Assembly (NCBI GenBank): GCA_001599755.1
Contig: BCHX01000003.1
Coordinates: 1,361,015-1,425,014, forward strand
DNA from: Gliomastix tumulicola
Lineage: Eukaryota; Ascomycota; Sordariomycetes; Hypocreales; Bionectriaceae
DNA length: 64,000 nucleotides
Direction: 5' to 3'
The notes below the pieces were generated by a model. The model had not been told where the DNA came from, searched no databases, and saw only the letters and a list, made by a program, of their open reading frames with translations. Positions 32,227-42,030 of the stretch are shown one piece after another; the stretch's first letter is position 1, and every line of letters begins with the position of its first letter. The position numbers and the translations under genes are program-made.

Positions 32227-35200
32227 TTAGATGAATCCTGGAGGGGGGAGGGTCTAGAACGCGAGACAGGCAATGTCAGCTGGAGCTCTGATCAGGCAGG
32301 CGAGGCAGGAACAAGTGTCACAGTGGACGGTCCCCCGAGCCTGAGTCGCAGTGTTTTCCTCCGCGGGCATCCGTCGCGTGCGCCACGGGCCGAGGAGGGG
32401 AAAGAGAGCTACTCACATGTAAAGGAAGGACGGGGATCGATTGCAGGTTCATTTGACAGCGGAATAGCCGTCAAACAAACGCGCAGGTCAGGTTAGGTGA
32501 CAATTAGGTAAAGGGGTAAAAAAAAACCGAACAAAGAAAGAAAGAAACAAGTCAGTATGGAAAGGCACTCGGTGTTTGGAGGTTGGTGCTGAAGAGGTGT
32601 AGGATGGATGGAGCAGCCAAAAAAAGGATGGCCTGGGGGGGAGCCTCAGGTATTTGTTAGGATGGCTGATTCGGGCGTTGGAGCAGCAAGCCATTACACA
32701 AGCCCGAGAAAAGAAGAAACGGCCTGCACAAGCCCTCCCCCAGCACAAGCCACGGCTGAACCTCCACAGCTTCGGGTGTCCGCCGGATGTAAGGAATCCA
32801 TGGCCGTCCATACGGATATGGATCTGAGGGAATGTCCATCACCCCCACCAACACCACTATTAGGGGGTCAGCAACCCGGACTATTCCTCGCCTGCAGGCC
32901 TGGCAGCCCGTTCAGGAATCGAGGACGTCCAGGGCGTCCCTCAGGCGTCCCCTCCTCGCCTCAAACCCCCCCTGACTCGCCCGGCCGTTAGCAACCACGA
33001 GCAGGGCGAGGCCTGGTGGGGTGAGGCTAGCAGGAAGCTAGCAGGAAGCTTTCCGGACACACGGCGCTGGGACGGGCTGCGGTTTTGGTGTCTTGGACCC
33101 TGGCTCATTAATTTCAGTGCTTATGAGTCAGGGCTTGCGTCTCTGGCGTCCGAGCATTGCATTGTTATTACTATCGAGGTGAATGCGCGCGCGAGTCGAG
33201 ACCGCGTGCTGGACAAGAGAGCTGGGCTACGCATCGCATACCAAAATAAGGGGTTCGTGCTACAAGTACACCCAACGGGCTCTGTGCAATGTAGTGCCCC
33301 GCGAGTGAAACAGTTTCTCTTTCAGCTATAGCAGCCAGGACTTTTGTGTCCCTCTTGTTATCACAAGGCGTAAGCACTACGTACGACACATTCAACTTTT
33401 TGCGAAGGAGTGTGGGTGGGGGGTTGGTTCAGTGGAGGGAAGAGAGACGAGAGCAGGGCAAGGCAGTGACTTGATGACTTCATCCACCTCGCATTAATAA
33501 TAATGGGTGCCAGGCGGACAGGGCACGCGTACTCGTACTGCACCTCTGACACGGACAGTGGTAATTGTGCATACCTAACTCGTGCGTCTCGCACAGCAGG
33601 GCGGGGACGAGCCAGCGGGAGGGTTGCAGATCCAGGGCTCGCTCACGAGGGAGAAACCGGGGTGGCCTTCATGGTGCCAATCCTAAAGTGGAGGCGCAGC
33701 GGCGAGGACACCATTACTTTAGGGTGAAGTCGGAACTGGACGCTCGTGAGAGTCATCGATTCCAGTGTGCCAGTTGCGCGTGTCGGAGCTTGTAGAGTCC
33801 GACCCTCCGCACTTGCAGTTGGCCTGGGGCACGCTCACTGACAGCATCAACTTGCTTTGATCTATTATTCGGTTTTCGTGCATGATGCCGTCGCTGCTAA
33901 GAAAAGAAATCCCAGGATGCCACGCATGAAATCGAAATGACTTGAAATCTCTGCCCCTGCGGCCAATGGCCCCTGAGCCCTGCTACGGGCATCTTTGGCA
34001 TCTTCCAGAAGATGAGAGAAATCACCGGCTCCACTGGGACCTCCTGGATGAGAATTTTCAGATGCTTGCTCCCTGCTCCCTTGCTCCCGTCCCGTTCCCC
34101 TCGAGTCCGTCCGTGTCCCAATCTAATAGGGGAAAGGGCTCAGCAAGCACGGGGCACGAAACTGCGGCCTGCCTCTGCAACGCTTGCTCGGAAACTTTTT
34201 TCTCCAGCGAGCGCCTTGTTTTGGGCGTGTTTTTCGTTTTCCCTCTTTCCCCCACAACGTGCCTCATTTCTCAAGTCACATGCACCCTCCCACGACGAAA
34301 ATGTCCCGCCGCCAGGCGAGGGCCGGGTATCACGGAATGCTACCCCCGTTTTACAGGGCCAGCCACAGCCTAAAAGGCCGGCCCTGCGTAACTACGAGAC
34401 GCCGTTTTGCAATTGCCCGTCGTCGCAGACAAGCAGGCGTGGCGTATCAGGCTCTCTACAAGCAAACCCCCGGTGTGCCCCGGACTTTAATACGACCCGG
34501 GGCCATCACGTCTCCGTTGTCCGAGTGCGATGCCCGTCGGACGGTTTGATGTCGCCAGCAGGAACCCCCTCGGTGCGAACTGGCTCGGCAGCTACCTAGA
34601 TCGAAGCGAGACCTCGACCCTGTGGGTTGCCGCGTGGGCTGGGAGCCTGCTAGAAGCTGCTGCTCGGTTTTCCGAATAGGCGTTCCATCTGATAATTAAG
34701 TGCCCCCTCGACGTGTAAGATGTCATCGTGGCTGCCCGTCAGGCCGACATGCTGGACACACCCCGCCTCCGCCACTTGCACACGTGTAGTCCTCTTCTAA
34801 TTTGAAGCTATACGTCAGCCTCGTATATGGTGTTCCTCTTGCTCGGCATATTCGCTGTTTTCGTGAAGTAATGAAGGTGTGGCCGATTATCGTGACTGTC
34901 AGACTTCAAAATTCTAGCAGGTTTGTATATGACGAAGAGCGACAATAACTCGGTTGGACCCGGATCCGAGGAAAACCTTCGACGAGGCGACGGAAATCAA
35001 CGGCCTAGTAGCCCCTGAAACCGTCTGAACTCTAACCATCGTGATTGATAACTTCAAAAAGTTGGTGTTGAAGGTGTGCAGTGGTGGCGTAGCTATCTTA
35101 TCGATCTCATCTAGGGTAGGTTGGTTGGGCTGGCGGGCTTATCGCATTTCGGTCTCCAGTTTATTTTCCCAGTCGACAACTTTTTTTTTCTTGTTGACTT

Positions 35201-35245
35201 CAACCCCACCATCACCACCGACAGACGGTGAGACGACTTTTCAAA
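32227..35245. other. 3-kb intergenic region between PPR and DBP7 genes
   Basis: Two divergent genes are separated by 3 kb with no recognisable product. Open frames (for example 34012-34599, plus, 195 codons) are Arg/Ser/Pro-rich and without a family match. A short direct repeat, GCTAGCAGGAA twice, lies at about 33027-33048, and a TGAGTCA (AP-1/bZIP type) near 33125. The last 200 bp before DBP7 contain a T/C tract typical of a fungal core promoter. Confidence 0.4.
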
Positions 35246-37492
35246 ATGGCGGACGATGGCATGCTCCTGAACTTCCAAATTGGAGCCGAGCCTTTCAAGC
35301 AGAAGGTCAAGTTCACCGGCGGCCGATGGCGAGACAGGAAGCGAGCCGAGAAGTCGGCGAGAAGCGCATCGGCGCATCCAACCACCCGAGACGCAGACAC
35401 CGGCCAAAGAGAACGGGCACCGAAGCGACAGAGGATTGAGCCTGACGGCGCGAAGCCTAGAAGAGAGGCTGGGACGTCCAGACCCGCGTTATCAGCGGAC
35501 TACGTCCCGGGCCGGTTTGGCAAGACCTCCGCGCACAATGACAGCCGCAGCCGTCCGGCGAAAGACTCCAGCAAGGGGCCCCAACAGGTGGTGTCTAGTC
35601 TTTTCAGCTTCAACCCGCAGCAGAAGACTGCCGCAGAGAAGAAGGAGACGGAGTGGGTAGCCCCAGAACCGACGAACGCACCCCTTACCGACGTGGCGAA
35701 TTTCGGCACCCTGTCGCTCTCCTCCCGACTCGTCGACGAGCTGCAGAAGATGAACCTCGAGCGTCCGACAGCGATCCAGAACAAGGTCATACCCCACCTC
35801 TTGGCCGGCGAAGGCGATGCGTTTGTTCAAGCAGAGACTGGTTCCGGAAAGACCTTCTCATACCTCCTCCCGGTCCTCCACCGGGTGCTGCAGCTCAGCG
35901 GCCAGGGCGACGGGAAGCAGATTCATCGTGATTCCGGCGTCTTTGCCATCATTGTCGCTCCGACGCGAGAGTTGGCGAGGCAAACACATACTGTCTTGGA
36001 GCAGTTGATCAGGCCGTTTCCTTGGCTGGTATCGACCTCGATTACGGGAGGAGAGTCGAAGAAGGCAGAAAAGGCGCGGATCCGAAAGGGCGTGAACTTC
36101 CTTGTTGCGACACCCGGCAGGCTGGCAGACCACATCGACAACACGAAGGCATTATATCTCGGGACCGTTCGATGGCTCATTCTGGATGAGGGTGATCGTC
36201 TGATGGACCTGGGCTTCGAGGAGGACCTCAAGAAGGTCATCAATATTCTGAAGAGGGTGGCGATTGCGAAGGAGACATCGAACGGCACGCCGCTGCCGGG
36301 CCTTCCGGACCGTCGCGTGACGGTTCTGTGCTCAGCCACCATGAAGATTAATGTCCAAAAGCTCGGGGAGATGAGTTTGGAGGATGCGACGTTTCTCGCA
36401 GCGGAGAAGGGCGACGAGGATGCTCCTACCCAGGACAATACCGTTCTAAAGGCACCAGCTCAGCTGCACCAGTCCCATATCATTGTGCCAGCGAAACTAC
36501 GACTCGTCACGCTCATCTCTTATTTGAGAGGGGCGTTTTCGAGGCGTGGGAAGATGATGAAGACCATTATCTTTCTCTCCTGTGCCGACTCTGTCGACTT
36601 TCACTTCGAGCTCCTGAAAGACCCAACCAAGGCAGGCTACGCGGAGACGCTGAAGGAAGGAGATGCCATTGCCAAGACGGTGGCCAAGTCGGCGTACATC
36701 ACCTCACCGGCCAGTCCTGACGTTATCCTCCACCGGATGCACGGTTCGCTGTCTCAACAGGCCCGTACGGCGACTATCAAAGCCTTCTCCGCGTCTAAGC
36801 TGCCGTCCGTTCTCGTTACGACTGACGTGTCTTCTCGTGGTCTCGATATCCCGTCAGTAGACCTTGTCATTGAGTATGACCCGGCTTTCAGCTTTGCAGA
36901 CCACATTCACAGGGTTGGACGTACAGCACGTGCTGGCAGGTCTGGAGATGCTGTCCTCTTCCTCCTTCCCGGGCCCGAAGAAGGCTACATCGAGCTACTA
37001 AAGCAGTCGACACCGCCCACTGCAGAGTTGTTCGAGTCAGTCCTCCAGAACGGTGCTCTATCCAAAATTGAGTATCCAGTGGAGACCACGGCGAAACCCT
37101 CGGACGGGCAGTCCTATCATGATAAGGCCGAGACCATGCAGCTACATTTCGAGCAGCGCCTTCTAAACGACTCCCACCGACTCGAGTTGGCCCGAAACGG
37201 ATTCAAGTCGCACATCAGAGCGTATGCCACCCACATCAAGGAGGAGAGGGTTCACTTTGACATGACAGAGCTACATCTTGGACACGTTGCCAAGAGCTTT
37301 GGCTTGAGAGATCCCCCCGGTGGCATCGGTGCCGGTATCGACAGAAAGGCGAAGAAGAAGGGCGGCAAGGCTGGTCACAAGGACAAGGACACGGATGCGA
37401 ATGAGGATCCAGAGCGTCCTGCCCGCGATATGTTCAGGAAGAAGAGCATGATGATGATGAAATCAGCCGCGGACGAGTTCAATATTGGATGA
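35246..37492 (+). CDS. DBP7: ATP-dependent RNA helicase DBP7
   Basis: Nucleolar DEAD-box helicase needed for early 60S assembly. It is intronless; 748 aa from the ATG at 35246 (MADDGMLLNFQIG). An ATG 18 nt upstream is less likely. A basic, disordered N-terminus of about 130 residues precedes the helicase core: motif I AETGSGKT (196-203), motif Ia PTRELA, motif II DEGD rather than DEAD (314-317), motif III SAT (363-365) and motif VI HRVGRTARAG (about 555). As far as I recall, DEGD is normal for DBP7 rather than a defect. The C-terminus carries GFKSHIRAYATHIKEERVHF and ELHLGHVAKSFGLRDPPG, diagnostic of the DUF4217 extension, then a Lys-rich tail. Confidence 0.95.
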   Translation: MADDGMLLNFQIGAEPFKQKVKFTGGRWRDRKRAEKSARSASAHPTTRDADTGQRERAPKRQRIEPDGAKPRREAGTSRPALSADYVPGRFGKTSAHNDSRSRPAKDSSKGPQQVVSSLFSFNPQQKTAAEKKETEWVAPEPTNAPLTDVANFGTLSLSSRLVDELQKMNLERPTAIQNKVIPHLLAGEGDAFVQAETGSGKTFSYLLPVLHRVLQLSGQGDGKQIHRDSGVFAIIVAPTRELARQTHTVLEQLIRPFPWLVSTSITGGESKKAEKARIRKGVNFLVATPGRLADHIDNTKALYLGTVRWLILDEGDRLMDLGFEEDLKKVINILKRVAIAKETSNGTPLPGLPDRRVTVLCSATMKINVQKLGEMSLEDATFLAAEKGDEDAPTQDNTVLKAPAQLHQSHIIVPAKLRLVTLISYLRGAFSRRGKMMKTIIFLSCADSVDFHFELLKDPTKAGYAETLKEGDAIAKTVAKSAYITSPASPDVILHRMHGSLSQQARTATIKAFSASKLPSVLVTTDVSSRGLDIPSVDLVIEYDPAFSFADHIHRVGRTARAGRSGDAVLFLLPGPEEGYIELLKQSTPPTAELFESVLQNGALSKIEYPVETTAKPSDGQSYHDKAETMQLHFEQRLLNDSHRLELARNGFKSHIRAYATHIKEERVHFDMTELHLGHVAKSFGLRDPPGGIGAGIDRKAKKKGGKAGHKDKDTDANEDPERPARDMFRKKSMMMMKSAADEFNIG

Positions 37493-37672
37493 GGAATGGA
37501 ATTACGGAGTATATCACGGATCCAATATAATAGCGTGCAATTTATACCTTGTTCATTACAAGGTGTATTTGAAGGTGGTGGTGTTACAAGTAATGATGAA
37601 CGTTGCTCATGAGGGCAAGGGGCATTGATCTCAGCAATCTGGCCCCTCCCTTGATATCATCCTTAGGCCCCT

Positions 37673-37951
37673 TTAGGTCTTCTTCCAGTTGCCGGCGCTC
37701 TCGACCCCCTTGGACACGCTGTCCAGGCCGCCCTGCACGCCGGTGCCGACATCCCCCACAGCGTTGCCGACGGGCTTGCCGTAACCGCCCGTGGCGGAGG
37801 TGACAGTGTCTCCGACCCCGCGGGTCGCGGCGCCGGTGACGTCGCCGACGGTGCGTCCGACCGAGCCGACCGTGTTGCCCAGGGTCGAGGTGAGGAAGTT
37901 GAGGCCCTGGCCGAGCTGGTCGCCGGCGTTGGTGTTCTTGTTGTTGGACAT
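37673..37951 (-). CDS. LEA-like glycine/valine-rich small protein (92 aa)
   Basis: Intronless and 92 aa long. Apart from short polar ends the protein is a run of degenerate Gly-Val-Thr repeats such as LGNTVGSVGRTVGDVTGA, then TRGVGDTVTSATGGYG and AVGDVGTGVQGGLDSVSKG. It has no cysteine, no signal peptide and only weak hydrophobicity. This composition recalls fungal LEA-like or stress/conidiation-associated small proteins, which are thought to protect membranes or proteins during desiccation; the role is inference. The 5' leader holds a TGTTG pentanucleotide run, and two CRE-type sites lie 233 and 246 bp before the start. The gene is convergent with DBP7. Confidence 0.75.
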   Translation of the reverse strand: MSNNKNTNAGDQLGQGLNFLTSTLGNTVGSVGRTVGDVTGAATRGVGDTVTSATGGYGKPVGNAVGDVGTGVQGGLDSVSKGVESAGNWKKT

Positions 37952-37966
37952 GGTGGTTGGTATGTG

Positions 37967-37995
37967 GTTGTGTTGTGTTGTGTTGTGTTGTGTTG
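37967..37995. repeat. TGTTG pentanucleotide microsatellite in the LEA-like gene leader
   Basis: Five to six TGTTG units end 16 bp before the start codon on the minus strand, where the transcript would read CAACA repeats. CA-rich, unstructured leaders of this type are common before highly expressed fungal genes. Confidence 0.85.
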
Positions 37996-38183
37996 GTCTG
38001 GGTTGGTTCAGTTCAGGTTGGGTCTTATTGAGTTGAGACTCGGAATGAGGATTTCTTTGTTTGTGTGTAGAATGAGTACTATAAGTCTAGAAGAATCGAA
38101 GCGTTAATCCGAGATGGTGTCTTCCTTTATATGTACATTCCTTTCCCAACGTTTCGCAGACGGCGGGCAAGAGCAGAAGGCCC

Positions 38184-38204
38184 TGATGTCAGTAAATGAC
38201 GTCA
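38184..38204. promoter_or_regulatory. Paired CRE-type bZIP sites upstream of the LEA-like gene
   Basis: TGATGTCA (38184-38191) and the perfect palindrome TGACGTCA (38197-38204) lie 13 bp apart, centre to centre. They are 233-253 bp upstream of the LEA-like start. TGACGTCA is the consensus for ATF/CREB bZIP factors (fungal Atf1/AtfA). A third half-match, TACGTCA, is at 38675. Confidence 0.55.
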
Positions 38205-39103
38205 AACGGGCAGGACCCTGGGCCCGATGGCGTCGCGTATCTTACGGCTGGACGGTCGATCTGGTATTATGACGTTCCACCCACACAAAACGGCCACATA
38301 CTTTCCTGTTTCTGCCACCGTCAGAAAAACCTGGAAATCATGGAAACATCACTCACTGATCGTCAGGTCGCAGGTCGCCTTTCGTTGCAGAGCCGCCCTC
38401 TGGTTGAGTGGGCTTCCCTTCCTTCTGGACAAGGTCAAGCCACATGTTGGGTCGCCCCCCCTCCCCCCCTTCTGTGTGAGTTGCCACACTTGCGTTGATG
38501 AGGGAAGGGTGGGAAATGAGATGGGCGCTTGCTCCTCTGAGGCGCAAAAATCAGGATTTGGGGGATGGTTTGAGGGGGGCTCGGAAGTGTCGACGAGGGC
38601 CTCGTGACGCCCCCCGGGGCCCCTTTTTCTGGGACTTGGACACCCTCACGACAGACTGTCTTCCCCCCAATCGATACGTCACGGCGGGAGCAGAGGCCTA
38701 TATATTATTCCGATTACCAATCTGTTGGGGCATGGAGAGATGGCCATCTTAAAGATCGTGAGATGCTGCCGTTCGAGTGCGATACGAGACGATACGATAC
38801 GAAAGTGTTGGGGGCCGCCTTATCCGTTGCTGGGCTTCGTCATGACCAAGGGGGAGACTACTGAGGAGAGGTGATGCTGCTGGAATGGGCTACATGGATG
38901 AGCGTCGTTGAGCTTGATGGCCTTGGAGGGAGGAGCTTACATCGTGATCCGCACAGGCTGCCTCGCAACTTCAAGCAAATTACGGAATCTGCTCTCACGT
39001 GGTGGTCCGTGCCGTCCTACACATGTGGTGCTTCGACATCACCTCGACAATACGGCAGGACTAGTGGCAGGGAGTGACGTCTTTCTTTTCTTTACCCAAG
39101 GAT

Positions 39104-39382
39104 CTACACATCTTCAGCCTCCCACTCTCCCAGCCCAGGATTGCAGATCATCCATCCATCGGCCTTATCGGCCACCCCGCTCTTCGCATCGACAACGTGC
39201 ACTACGTCGAGGTTGACTAGCCCGGGCAGTGTCTCCAAAAGGTGCACGGATTCCTTGAAGGCAGGCAGCTCCTGGTTCCGCTCGTGTTCCTCGACCGACC
39301 TCCACGATATCAGCACCGGTAGGTAGCATCCGATATGCATGGCATAACAGTTCGGTATCATTCCAAGAACCCCGGACGTTTA
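39104..39382 (-). pseudogene. Possible ABM-fold (dimeric alpha/beta barrel) gene fragment
   Basis: An 85-codon frame whose centre, PVLISWRSVEEHERNQELPAF, then KESVHLLETLPGLVNLDVVH, resembles the second half of antibiotic-biosynthesis-monooxygenase-type domains (strand, helix with W-x-S-x-x-x-H, strand). Upstream sequence is closed by a stop (about 39384) and I find neither a start exon with the first half of the fold nor a good acceptor. It is therefore either a fragment or the last exon of a gene I cannot complete. The resemblance is to a pattern I remember and is weak. Confidence 0.25.
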
Positions 39383-39574
39383 GTAGTTGTTGGTTAAGTG
39401 CATTCTAATACCTTCCTATTTTAGTCATGATGACACTACCTATCGAGTTGTTTACTCAGTCGAAGCACATCTCTAGACATTGCTTGAACGTTATGTGCCG
39501 ACTTACAGCTGACACTCCGCGGCCCTCTGCTCTCCCCCTCCCCCCCCTTTCAAAGTCCAGGCTCAGGCTTCAGG

Positions 39575-39638
39575 CTGAGCCTCAGTACAATGTGCGGCCA
39601 GGTTGAAGCCTGAGCCTCAGTACAATGTGCGGCCAGGT
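39575..39638. repeat. 35-bp tandem duplication with an internal inverted repeat
   Basis: A unit beginning CTGAGCCTCAGTACAATGTG occurs at 39575 and again at 39610, identical over about 29 bp. Just before it, AGGCTCAG (39559-39566) and CTGAGCCT (39575-39582) form an 8-bp inverted repeat with an 8-nt loop. It is not linked to a gene. Confidence 0.8.
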
Positions 39639-40455
39639 TTTAACTCTACAGGTAGCTTCAATAGGAAAAGAAACCCCCATGATGTAACCCCTCAGCGTTT
39701 CCAATATCAGGCAGGCCACAGTATACGGTATACGGCACTACAACATGACAAAACGAATCATAAATCTAACCATCCTCGTCACCAAACTCACTCTAGCTCA
39801 GCTTCTATCGTCCGGCGAAAAGAAATCTATATGTCGTCAGCACTTGATCCGCCATTGCCAGCAGAACCTGAGACGAATTCCATCATACCGCCGTATATCG
39901 CACGATAGAGTGGTTTTGTTCTCGTCTCTGAGCTTCTTAAGCAAAGTAAATTATGGATGCAGGCAGCATGATAAGTCAACTCATCTTCCATTCGCAAATC
40001 AACAACAGACAGTGGGAGCGAGGGCAGTCACCCCTTACCCCCTTTCCCCACGACTCTCTTGCTTATCCTTTGGCGTCTGGTGGCAAGGACTGTCTGCCCA
40101 CAGGGATAGTGACAGAGTGGTATGATGGGAAAGAGGATTTGGGGCTGCAGAGGTACAGGGGTGTGGCGAGTTGTCAAAGTAGCAAGGAATCAAGCCAGAC
40201 AAGGGGGCGAGGTATCCCGTGTAAGATCTGGATGTAACCACATACTGTAATGCCGAGAGAACTCCAACACACGGGGATCAAGACCGAAGAATCAGATACG
40301 GCCTCTGATTTTCTACATAAGTAGATACAATGCTCCCCACTCGTTGAAGCTGCTACTTCTTCTTCTATATGTTTACTATCGTGTAGATTAAATAGCACGA
40401 GCCCTTATTCTCTTTGGCTCCTGTTCCCCAACCCTCACAGCTCCCCGTTGGCACT

Positions 40456-40870
40456 ATGGCGTCTAGGCTTCTATCATCGCTGCGCATGCTATCGTACGCC
40501 TACTCACTCTGGCTCTTTACCTTCAGCGATCTCAAGACCATCGTCATCCCCAGCACCGTCTTTGGTCTCGCCAATGCTAGTGCCGCCCGCCCATACCACG
40601 GTGAACGCCATCATGACACTGCCTCCTCTTGGGGCAGGAGAGTCCCGGCTTAGGCTTCCGCTGGTCCTCTTCTGGCTCTGGATCCATCTGCTGCCCTTCA
40701 CCGTCAGCAACCAGCGCGACGTCGAGCCCATCGAGGGAGACCGCATCAACAAGCCCTGGCATCCCCTGCCCTCTGGTCGCCTGCCACGCCGCGAGGCGGG
40801 CTTCATCATTGTGACGACCTACACCCTCGCCCAGCTTTACAGCCTATGGCTGGGCACTACGTCCTCACGT
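40456..40870 (+). pseudogene. UbiA-type prenyltransferase/terpene cyclase, decayed N-terminal part
   Basis: From the ATG at 40456 the frame reads YSLWLFTFSDLKTIVIPSTV, then FGLAN, a standard opening of fungal UbiA-family membrane enzymes. It stops at 40653, but the next part of the protein continues in another frame: LPLVLFWLWIHLLPFTVSNQ, then RDVEPIEGDRINKPWHPLPS and GRLPRREAGFIIVTTYTLAQ. This includes the first Asp-rich motif (N-x-x-x-x-x-x-x-x-x-D with NKPW-PLPSGR). The shift lies near 40581 and could be an indel; a 37-nt intron there seems too short. Similarity ends at LYSLWLG (40853). Five or more membrane helices and the second Asp motif are missing. Homologues make meroterpenoids or act as terpene cyclases. 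Confidence 0.7.
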
Positions 40871-40939
40871 CGTGTCCTTGCTCCTGTGCATCCGCAAAAA
40901 AAGAAAATTTCCTGTCCCTGACCGAGTGAGTGCATGCAG

Positions 40940-42030
40940 CGCTGGTCGAGTACTACAGACGCTTCAAGCATCAGATCCGAAATCTAGACGCCTGCCTCGC
41001 CGACCGCAACGGCGCCCCCCGTCTATGTCAACGAGCTCATGTACTGGTACGCGTTTGATAACATGGGCGATTTCGGCTTTGACGCAGACTTCGGCATGGT
41101 TCCGTGATCAGCGCTGGATGGACGGAACCCTCATGATGCGTTCTGCTTTGACGCTTCTTGGTCCCTTTTCGCCGGCCATCTGGATCCCAAGGCTGGGTGG
41201 GCTTCGCTTTCGTGCCGAATCTAGGCAAAGTCGGGCATTGATTCAAAATGCTCGACTTCGCAGATGCATGCACAGATGCACATATGAAGGCGAGTTCCCC
41301 AAGTTCTAACGACGACGACGACAACAAGTGTAAGGATGCCTGTCGTTAACCATAGTGCACGCACTACGAGGCCGAATCAGCAAATCCCGATGTGTCATTC
41401 GTCTTTATCGAGGAGTTCTTGGCCGGACCCCAAGATCAGCACAGTTGTTGGCTTCTAAGCGGTGATATTGCCACCATGGTTGTGGCTGGAAGGTATCCCC
41501 GATCCCCTCGTCGTGTCTCTCTGCATTCTCCCTACATGAGGTTTGACAACGATCAGCGATACAACGGCTCCCAGCCTCACGATTCTTCTGTACCATCTGG
41601 CTCGCTACCCAGAGCAAGCAGGCGCTAGAGTCCGCAAGGAGCTCAGCACAGTCGCCGACACGGCGGATGCCCGCATCCTTGCGACCTTGACAGAGCTCCA
41701 AGCCCTCATCAACGAGTCCCAACGACTTCTCCCTGCCATCCTGAGTTTCGGATCACGCGTCACACCTCCAGAGGGGCTGAATTTGGATGGCACATTCGTC
41801 CCCGGCGGGGTAAAGATTAGTGCGCCGAGATATTCGCTCGGAAGATGTAAGCATACTGTCCTACTCCCGCGTCATGATGATGATGATGATGAAGATAGAT
41901 TCTGATGGTGCTGGCAGTGTCGGATGCATATGTGACACCTCATGAGTTCATAGCTGAGAGATGGACGACAAGACCAGACCTTATCAAGGCTCTAGGGTAT
42001 ATGATTTTCAAGACTGTCTACATACGGACT
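40940..42030 (+). pseudogene. Cytochrome P450, decayed and truncated at both ends
   Basis: P450 sequence appears in pieces across frames. ALVEYYRRFKHQIRNLDACL (from 40939) is followed by a frame slip in a six-C run (41015-41020), then YVNELMYWYAFDNMGDFGFD. A slip at 41100 leads to RSALTLLGPFSPAIWIPRLG; a 4-nt insertion near 41196 leads to FAFVPNLGKVGH; then a TGA (41239) stands where Trp is expected. Later come WLLSGDIATMVVAG, spliced across 41492-41553 to SDTTAPSLTILLYHLARYPE (I helix), INESQRLLPAI (ExxR) and PGGVKISAPRYSLGR. A further intron (about 41848-41918) leads to DAYVTPHEFIAERWTTRPDL. The N-terminal anchor region and the whole haem-cysteine loop are absent. Both introns keep good signals, so decay is probably recent. 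Confidence 0.8.

Larger units (their letters stand above)
37996..40455. other. Gene-poor region between the LEA-like gene and the UbiA relic
   Basis: About 2.5 kb. Besides the CRE pair it contains C/G homopolymer tracts (about 38455-38470), a TATATATTA at 38699, a possible ABM-fold fragment (39104-39382) and a 35-bp tandem repeat (39575-39638). Nothing here supports a complete gene. Confidence 0.4.

Noticed and set aside
34012..34599. 195-codon frame upstream of DBP7
   Set aside because: No family match, low-complexity Arg/Ser/Pro, no splice or promoter logic.
36185..36205. DEGD in DBP7 taken as a broken DEAD motif
   Set aside because: As far as I recall, DBP7 orthologues normally carry DEGD, and all other helicase motifs are intact.
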